Assembly: GCF_003390935.1 (NCBI RefSeq)
Contig: NZ_QNQZ01000005.1
Location: 1-64,000 of the forward strand
Length of the DNA: 64,000 nt
Direction of reading: 5' to 3'
Source: Lewinella sp. IMCC34191
Lineage (GTDB): Bacteria; Bacteroidota; Bacteroidia; Chitinophagales; Saprospiraceae
Shown: positions 46,651 to 53,095 of the stretch, piece after piece
Layout: the number at the start of each line of letters is the position of its first letter
Numbering within the stretch: position 1 is the stretch's first letter
Notes under the pieces: model-generated
Database searches by the model: none
Told to the model about the DNA's origin: nothing
Seen by the model: only the letters and a program-made list of their open reading frames with translations
Position numbers and translations under genes: made by a program

Positions 46651-49476
46651 TTAGGATAGGCGGTAATAGAAAGTGAGTAGAGCAGCAAAAATGGCGGTGG
46701 CCAACGTCACCCAGCCCCAGCCCAGCCCCAGGCCGGAGGCAACGGCTTGCGTCGAAAACTCTATGGGCCCGGTCATTCCGTACAGCGTCGGTGCCGCCCA
46801 GTAATATGGATGAAAATAGTCGTTCGCGCGCAGAGAATTCTGGGCCGTCAGGAGCGCACCCAGGCGATCGTTCCCCCTTTGAAGTTCGCGGTAGAACGTA
46901 ATCATCATTTCTTTCGTAGCCCGATCGTCTACCTGCCAGAGGGTAGTCAGGGTACTCCGCCCTCCCGCAGCGGCAAATGCGCTAGCAAAACTAAGTGGCG
47001 CTTCCCCGCGGGCCAATTGTCCGAGGCTGGTTTCACAAGCAGAGAGGACAGTCAGTTCATTATTGATGGGCAGCGAGTAGAGGTCGTTGAAATACAGGAG
47101 CTGTCCTTCGTCCACATCACCCGCCGGCTGGTCGAAGGCTACGAAGCTGAGTTCCGGGTGCCGGGGATCGACCAGCCCGTGGGTGGATAAGTGTAAGATG
47201 CGGCTGTCGCCCACCCGCTCCAGGAACCGTTCGCGTGTAGCAAGGGAATCGTAGTACACCTCCGAATCCGGCAGCATGGCGGCAATCAAGCGGGCTTCCT
47301 CCTGATTATAACGCAGCGGAGCAAGGGGCGCTAATCCTCGCGCCGCTCGTTTAACTGCGGAGGGCATGTCGGCACCGAAACCCGGAGCGAATGCTAGCAG
47401 GTTCTTTCCGTAGTTTCTATCGGGCTGTTCCGCCACCCCGGTGAGATAGGCTCCGCTGTACGCATAGGATACGGCGTGTTCGCTCTGTAGATATGGCAAC
47501 TGTCGATAATCGAGCTTCCCGGGCGAGGGAGGCGAAAGCGGTAGCGCCGCAAAGGGTAAGTAGCTTAATGCTCCATCCGGTACGATGTAGAGCGGCATTT
47601 CCGCGGTCATGGACCTCCTTACGGCTTCCGGCAGTAATTGCTGACTCAGTTTCCAGCCAAGGGTCCAGTAACGGCTATCCAGCAGAGACTGCTCGGCTGC
47701 CCGCCGCAGGCTTTTACGGCGGAAGGCGCTTTTGACGATGGCCTCATTCCAGGCTATCACGTCGGTGGGCAAAAGCGTATCTACATCAAGCCGGTAGGCA
47801 CGTAGCTTCCCCGTAGGGGATAGCAGAAAGGCAAGTTGTAGGCTATCCGCCAAGTGGTATTCGAGCAATTGAGCCTGTCGCTCCTCCAGGTAAGCGACCA
47901 GGAGCGCGGAATCCAGCGGCTCTACGTAAATAGGCGCGGAGACTGTAGCCCGTTCCATACCATCCACCCGAATCCGCAGGGCTTCCAGATTACCCTCTAC
48001 CGTCATGTCCCCCCGCGCGACTTCCCGCTCCAGCCGGGCGATAGTTGCCCGTAACTGCCGGATATCCTTTCCACCGATCCGCTTATCGATACCAGCGGAG
48101 AGCGAAAACGCCCGGGCCCGTTCGCTCAGGCGAAAAGCGTTCCACAAGTGGAGCTCATCCCCCGTAGACTTAAAGCGTTCATAATGCAGTCGAACGCCTA
48201 GATCCATGTCCGGGCGCAAATCCTCACTCAGGTAGCGTCGGCTTGCCGGGTCCGTGTACTCTTTGCGCAACCTGTCCTGCAGATGGAAAGCTTCGTGTAA
48301 GTCGGTCAGGGCACGCTCCGATCGGTCGGTCGCTGCGTACAGGCGCGCTCGTACGATAAGCGTGCGGGTCAGGTGCATCAAAGAAGTAGACGAGGTGCCT
48401 GCATCTTCCTGGCATAAATAGGTCAGGGCGGAATGCAAACGCTCCTCCGCCGCAGCGTAATTCCCATTTTCCAGATCGCTCTCGGAAAGTTGATTCCGCT
48501 TATGGTAATCGGACTTATCGCCCAGTTCGGTGAAGTACCGTAGGGCACTCCGTTCATGGTAGCTGCTCCTTACAGGCTCTCCGATCCTGGCATGGTGTTC
48601 CGCCAAATACAGGTGGGCATTGGCAAGAGCGCCAGCGGCCGCTGTAGGCTGGCTGGTAGCAATGCGTACACTTTCCTTTAGCTGCTGATAACTTCGTTGA
48701 TAGTTGCCGCGGTATCGGTCAATTAGTGCCAGTAGGTTCAGGCAGTGGGCGCGATTGACCACCTCGGTATCCGGCAAGGCTTCGAGTGCGATGAGCCCGG
48801 CCCGGTGCGCTTCGGTTTCCTCCTGAAAATTCATCAGGATCCTGGCGGCTCGATAGTAAGTCAGAAATTTAGTCAGATCGTCCGTTTCGTGAAGCGCGTT
48901 ACACAACTCCATCGCCCGGTAGCTTGAACTGTGGGCCAAACCGTAATCCTCCCGGTCGATTGCCTGCAAGCCCAGTTCATTGAGGCTCTTCAACCAACTC
49001 AGGCTGTCCGGCCGGTCGAGAGCCTCGTACATGGCGTTTGCCTCCTGAATGAGTACCGCGGCCGAGTCCTGCATATCCAGCCAGTAGATGGACATCCCCA
49101 TCATCGTTCGTACCCGGGCCCTTTCGTTGTGGGGGCCCTGGAATACGCTGTCGCGCATAGCCAGGGAGCGCCGGAAATAGGGCAACGCAAGGGAGTCTTC
49201 CCAGGCATTCAGGTACATCGTAGCCACACGGTGCAGCGCCAATCCACTGAGACTATCCCGTATCTCCCGCCCCACTTCGTCGTACACGCTTCGCAGATAG
49301 GCAAGGCGCGCCAGGCTATCCTGACCGTCGCCCCGCGCGGCCTCGCCCTGCTGGAAGTACGCCAACCGCTCCCCATCGATTTCGGAACCGGGCTGGTCCC
49401 TCTGGGCGGCCAGGCATAGCGACCCGCTCCATAGCAGCAACAGGACGATGACCCGAATAAGGGCGGTGGATTTCAT
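46651..49476 (-). CDS. TPR-CHAT protease-like membrane protein (CHAT1)
   Basis: Protein of 941 residues. It has a signal peptide (about 1-24, IRVIVLLLLWSGSLCLAA), helical TPR-like repeats (about 30-450), a linker with coiled-coil tendency, and a CHAT domain (about 620-910) of the caspase-like clan. The predicted catalytic dyad is His766 (LHLSTHG) and Cys814 (LSACETS), followed by the conserved AFAAAGGRSTLTTLW. A C-terminal membrane helix (about 917-937) ends in FYYRLS. The signal peptide plus late helix predicts periplasmic TPR and CHAT domains with a cytoplasmic tail of a few residues. It lies between two S8 peptidase genes on the same strand, and the paralogue CHAT2 lies upstream. In other bacteria CHAT proteases cleave partner proteins; the target here is unknown. 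Confidence 0.9.
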   Translation of the reverse strand: MKSTALIRVIVLLLLWSGSLCLAAQRDQPGSEIDGERLAYFQQGEAARGDGQDSLARLAYLRSVYDEVGREIRDSLSGLALHRVATMYLNAWEDSLALPYFRRSLAMRDSVFQGPHNERARVRTMMGMSIYWLDMQDSAAVLIQEANAMYEALDRPDSLSWLKSLNELGLQAIDREDYGLAHSSSYRAMELCNALHETDDLTKFLTYYRAARILMNFQEETEAHRAGLIALEALPDTEVVNRAHCLNLLALIDRYRGNYQRSYQQLKESVRIATSQPTAAAGALANAHLYLAEHHARIGEPVRSSYHERSALRYFTELGDKSDYHKRNQLSESDLENGNYAAAEERLHSALTYLCQEDAGTSSTSLMHLTRTLIVRARLYAATDRSERALTDLHEAFHLQDRLRKEYTDPASRRYLSEDLRPDMDLGVRLHYERFKSTGDELHLWNAFRLSERARAFSLSAGIDKRIGGKDIRQLRATIARLEREVARGDMTVEGNLEALRIRVDGMERATVSAPIYVEPLDSALLVAYLEERQAQLLEYHLADSLQLAFLLSPTGKLRAYRLDVDTLLPTDVIAWNEAIVKSAFRRKSLRRAAEQSLLDSRYWTLGWKLSQQLLPEAVRRSMTAEMPLYIVPDGALSYLPFAALPLSPPSPGKLDYRQLPYLQSEHAVSYAYSGAYLTGVAEQPDRNYGKNLLAFAPGFGADMPSAVKRAARGLAPLAPLRYNQEEARLIAAMLPDSEVYYDSLATRERFLERVGDSRILHLSTHGLVDPRHPELSFVAFDQPAGDVDEGQLLYFNDLYSLPINNELTVLSACETSLGQLARGEAPLSFASAFAAAGGRSTLTTLWQVDDRATKEMMITFYRELQRGNDRLGALLTAQNSLRANDYFHPYYWAAPTLYGMTGPIEFSTQAVASGLGLGWGWVTLATAIFAALLTFYYRLS

Positions 49477-49582
49477 GGGATTAGGCCATTAAATAAGACG
49501 ACTAACGATCTGATTGCGTGTACGGACACCGGATTGGTGCAGGGCGGGAAAATCCGCTACCAGGATGTTCCGGAGATAACTA

Positions 49583-51418
49583 CTAGGGCATCCCCTCTTT
49601 AAGGCAAACAGGTAGGTAAGCCCCATTCGTGACCGCCCCGGAAGACAGCTGGGAAGCGGTACCGTATACACTCTGGAGATTCCGTACGCCCGGAGCTCCG
49701 GTTGCCGTCAGATTGGCCACCGCTCGCGTGACGATCGGCGTAGATATGGACGTGCCGAGGAAATAGCCCGTACCCGTTGCATCGTAGTTGGGGGTTTCGG
49801 TTGTCATGAAGGCCGCCACGGCCACGTCTGGTTCGCCGTAGTTGGAGAAAGAGGTGAGGACGACATCGTCTGGGTCTACTTTTTGATTTTCAAAATCGTA
49901 AGAGGCGACCGATACCACCGTTTGCGGATAAGTCGCTGCAAAAGATGCCGGCCACTGGTGTATTCTATTGATGGGATCTCCCTCGTTTCCGGCGCTGGTC
50001 ACCAGTACGATACCCCGGCTCTTGGCTTCTTCTACCAGACATTGCAACGCGCGTGGCGTAGTCTGGGAATAGAAACCCCAGCTCATGTTAATAACGTCAC
50101 TTTTGATCGTGATCGCCTCCCGTAGCGCCACCAGGGCGCCGAAGTAGGTTGCCGCGTTCTCTTCGCCAAAAATTTTGAAGTGGACCGTCGTCAGCGGTGC
50201 CGCGCCTCCGTACCCGCCAATGGCCGCCCCGGCGACGAAGGTGCCGTGGGGGACCACATCGTTCGGTTCATAATCGTTTTCGATAAAATCGAAGCCAAGC
50301 CTACGCGGTTTCACGAAGGTGGTAGCCATAGCTTGCTGGTAGATCGTCTGGATCCAGTAGGGGCTATTCACCCGGGAAACATCCACCCCGCTGTCGATAA
50401 TGGACACGATTACCTGGTCTTCATCGCTTGTACTTTTTCCCTGGGGGCGGAAGGCGACACAGTTGCGGATCTCTTCCAGCTTTGGTGCATCGGTACGCTC
50501 GAGGCTACCAAAAAAGTCATCGGGATCTTCCGGATTGAACAGGTTAATGATGTAATCGGACTCTACCGACATTCCGGTCGTATCCTGGGTGGGTCGCTTT
50601 TCCAGGGACGTGCCGCCCACGGTTTGGAGCGACATACCCTCCGGCACGTCGGCCGCTACGACGGAGCCGCTCTCCCCTTCGTAACTCTCGCTAACGGGTA
50701 GCCCTATTTCCTTGACCCAGGCGGCCAGATCCTGCTTGGAAGAACAGCTGCTGAAGATGAGCCGCTGGAAGGTCTGCCCGCTGCAGCTGACTTTAAGCGT
50801 AGGCGGGGGAACGGTTTGCTGGCCATCCACTACGTTTTCTTGGGTGTTATAGCTCATCTCACTGGCAAATTGAGGCTCCTTTCCCGCATAGGCGGAAAGC
50901 GCGACGAAGTTTCCTTCCTCCGCTTCGTACATTTCATAGCTCTCGTTCGGGGCGGACTTCGCCAGGTCTATCCGGACGAAATAGCGATCGTACGAACGAG
51001 AGGGGTCTACGTATATCTTAAAGCCCACCCGGTCGTCGCCAACGCATTCGGTGACGGGCTCGAAGCCAGATTGACAATCCTTGACGCCAAACACCTGAGC
51101 GTATACGTAGCCTTTGGTTCCGTTATACACATGTAATATGAAGCGACTTGAAGATGTGGAGGCCGGCACTTCGACGACGCGACCAAATTCACTCTTCTGA
51201 TAGCAATCGAGCGGCAGTTCGGGTAGCGCTCCCTCGACGGGTTTATGCAGGCCGCGCAGCCATACCAGATTGGGTTCGCATTCTCCCGGGTCACTGAATG
51301 TGACGGTCGGGGTATCGTAGTCGCAATTTTCCGGTTGCGGATCTTCAATGGGTTCGCAGCCGCTTACAAACAGCCCGAGGCATAGAATAAAGAGGTAGGA
51401 CAGGTGATGCGTTGTCAT
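49583..51418 (-). CDS. Subtilisin-like (S8) peptidase, predicted lipoprotein
   Basis: Protein of 611 residues. The ATG at 51418 opens a lipoprotein signal peptide ending in VSGC (Cys21) followed by acidic residues (EPIEDP), which in Bacteroidota can favour surface exposure. Longer in-frame starts upstream would overlap the opposite-strand isomerase gene and bury the signal. The N-terminal region is paralogous to the first part of the 44920-46644 product. The S8 triad is intact: Asp342 (SIIDSGVD), His391 (HGTFVAG) and Ser557 (GTSISTP), with TSAGNE as oxyanion segment. CHAT1 follows 106 bp downstream on the same strand. Substrate unknown. Confidence 0.9.
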   Translation of the reverse strand: MTTHHLSYLFILCLGLFVSGCEPIEDPQPENCDYDTPTVTFSDPGECEPNLVWLRGLHKPVEGALPELPLDCYQKSEFGRVVEVPASTSSSRFILHVYNGTKGYVYAQVFGVKDCQSGFEPVTECVGDDRVGFKIYVDPSRSYDRYFVRIDLAKSAPNESYEMYEAEEGNFVALSAYAGKEPQFASEMSYNTQENVVDGQQTVPPPTLKVSCSGQTFQRLIFSSCSSKQDLAAWVKEIGLPVSESYEGESGSVVAADVPEGMSLQTVGGTSLEKRPTQDTTGMSVESDYIINLFNPEDPDDFFGSLERTDAPKLEEIRNCVAFRPQGKSTSDEDQVIVSIIDSGVDVSRVNSPYWIQTIYQQAMATTFVKPRRLGFDFIENDYEPNDVVPHGTFVAGAAIGGYGGAAPLTTVHFKIFGEENAATYFGALVALREAITIKSDVINMSWGFYSQTTPRALQCLVEEAKSRGIVLVTSAGNEGDPINRIHQWPASFAATYPQTVVSVASYDFENQKVDPDDVVLTSFSNYGEPDVAVAAFMTTETPNYDATGTGYFLGTSISTPIVTRAVANLTATGAPGVRNLQSVYGTASQLSSGAVTNGAYLPVCLKEGMP

Positions 51419-51614
51419 GTGTAGTGTGTTTGATAACAATAGCTTTGTCGGCCCCCTAAAGGGGATCCGGCGGTAACTCTCTATACGGTTTGGGGATAGG
51501 CTGTTACTAATATAGCAAGGTTTTTGCATGCCGGCCCGCATATTCCTCCAAAGCGGAGGATCGGGCACGCTGGAACCAATCGTAATTTCCGTATCTTGAC
51601 CCTTGCTTAACATC

Positions 51615-52493
51615 ATGCAAAAATCTATGAATCGCAGAACTGCCCTTAAGAATACGGCTCTCGGCCTGGGCTCCCTCAGCCTCGGAAATGCCATGGCGGC
51701 AACCGATGCGGCAACCGCTAAATTGGGAGGAACCGCTAAAACCAATCACAGTACCTGCCTCTGGTGCTACCAGGGCATGCCGCTGGAAGAACTGGCCGAG
51801 CGCGGGCAGGATATCGGACTAAAGAGCATCGAGCTCACCACCGTCGATCAGTGGCCGGTCCTGAAGGAATACGGGATGACCTGCGCCATGGGTACCCACG
51901 GGGACTTCAGTATCAGCGAGGGCTGGAATGACCCCAAGCTTCACGAGAAGCTGCAGGAGCAGTACACCAAGGTGATCCGCGACGCCGCCGATCACGGTAT
52001 TCCCAGCGTCATCGTCATGAGCGGCAACCGGCGGGGCATGAGCGACTACGACGGTATGATCAACTGTGCCGTGGGTCTCCGTCCAATGGTCAAACTGGCC
52101 GAGGAGGCCGGCGTCACCCTACAAATGGAATTGCTGAACAGCAAGGTCAATCACCCCGACTACATGTGCGACCGCACCCAGTGGGGCGCCGCCCTCGGCG
52201 AAATGATCGGATCGGACCGCTTCAAGCTCCTCTACGACATCTACCACATGCAAATCATGGAAGGGGACGTCATCGCTACCATCCGCAAGTATCACCCCTA
52301 CATCGGCCATTACCATACGGGGGGCGTACCGGGCCGCCACGAGATTAACGACAGCCAGGAACTCAACTACCCGGCTATCGTGCGCGCCATCCACGAAACC
52401 GGTTTCGACGGCTATATCGCCCAGGAATTTGTTCCTTCCTACGATGACAAAATCAAGGCGCTGGCCGAAGGACTGCGCATCTGTGAAGTATGA
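51615..52493 (+). CDS. Hydroxypyruvate isomerase-like TIM-barrel protein with Tat-like signal
   Basis: Protein of 292 residues from the ATG at 51615. The N-terminus NRRTALKNTALGLGSLSL resembles a twin-arginine signal. The rest is a xylose isomerase-like (AP endonuclease 2) TIM barrel with LQMELLNSKVNHPDYMC, KLLYDIYHMQIMEGD, IGHYHTGGVPGRHE and GYIAQEFVP, where the two glutamates and the histidines match the active site of hydroxypyruvate isomerase (Hyi) proteins. Secreted members of this family are common in Bacteroidota and their substrates are mostly unknown. It overlaps the next gene by ATGA. On the opposite strand to its neighbours, it interrupts the CHAT/S8 series. Confidence 0.85.
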   Translation: MQKSMNRRTALKNTALGLGSLSLGNAMAATDAATAKLGGTAKTNHSTCLWCYQGMPLEELAERGQDIGLKSIELTTVDQWPVLKEYGMTCAMGTHGDFSISEGWNDPKLHEKLQEQYTKVIRDAADHGIPSVIVMSGNRRGMSDYDGMINCAVGLRPMVKLAEEAGVTLQMELLNSKVNHPDYMCDRTQWGAALGEMIGSDRFKLLYDIYHMQIMEGDVIATIRKYHPYIGHYHTGGVPGRHEINDSQELNYPAIVRAIHETGFDGYIAQEFVPSYDDKIKALAEGLRICEV

Positions 52494-53095
52494 GTAAACG
52501 GCCACCCTACCAGTGGCTGGCGGATGCGGGTAGCATAGCGCTGGTCATATTTGTTGTGGTGGCTTACCGCTTCTACCCGCAGAGCACCCCTTCGTGGACC
52601 TTCACGCTCGCCTCCCTGCTGGCTATCGCGGTGCTGGTTGCCGTGGTAACGGAGCTGTACCTGATGTATCGCGACTACCGCGCGGGTTATTTCTACCCGA
52701 TGCGCAACGCCAGCCTGTTCCTGCTGCTACTAAGTTTACTGGCCATTCCCGCCTACCTTCTCTACGCTTGGGTCACAGGGCTGTACCTGGGCCCGGCCAC
52801 CTTGTTGCTAATCCCCGTATTCCTGACCCTGGTGACGCGTAACCTCTTTCGCGTCCGTCTTGATAGTCTGTCGCTGCGGGCAAAAACGGGTTTCCGTTCG
52901 CCCCGGGAAGTCCCCCTGTTCAACATCGAGCAAGTGATCGTTGAAGACGATAAGATCACCGTGCTTCCGGACGGACAATCCTCCATCCATCTGTTGCGCG
53001 TCTTTTTCTTTCCCTCCCACTGGGAGGCCATCCGTACGCGGCTGACTAGCCTTCGCGGTGCGGGAGGGGTTTCCGACCCCGGCCTACGTAAATAA
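52490..53095 (+). CDS. Small integral membrane protein, function unknown
   Basis: Protein of 201 residues, not recognised as a named family. It has four hydrophobic segments in the first 125 residues (about 17-30, 37-58, 72-90, 93-115), then a soluble part of about 80 residues (LSLRAKTGFRSPREVPLFNIEQVIVEDDKITV) whose strand pattern recalls bacterial PH-type domains; that is a guess. It is translationally coupled to the isomerase gene (ATGA overlap). Its last 50 bp overlap the end of the convergent CHAT2 gene. Confidence 0.7.
   Translation: MSKRPPYQWLADAGSIALVIFVVVAYRFYPQSTPSWTFTLASLLAIAVLVAVVTELYLMYRDYRAGYFYPMRNASLFLLLLSLLAIPAYLLYAWVTGLYLGPATLLLIPVFLTLVTRNLFRVRLDSLSLRAKTGFRSPREVPLFNIEQVIVEDDKITVLPDGQSSIHLLRVFFFPSHWEAIRTRLTSLRGAGGVSDPGLRK

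Noticed and set aside
51419-51745. Extended N-terminus of the lipoprotein S8 peptidase
   Set aside because: It would run antisense through the isomerase gene start and hide the lipobox; the extension has no domain features.
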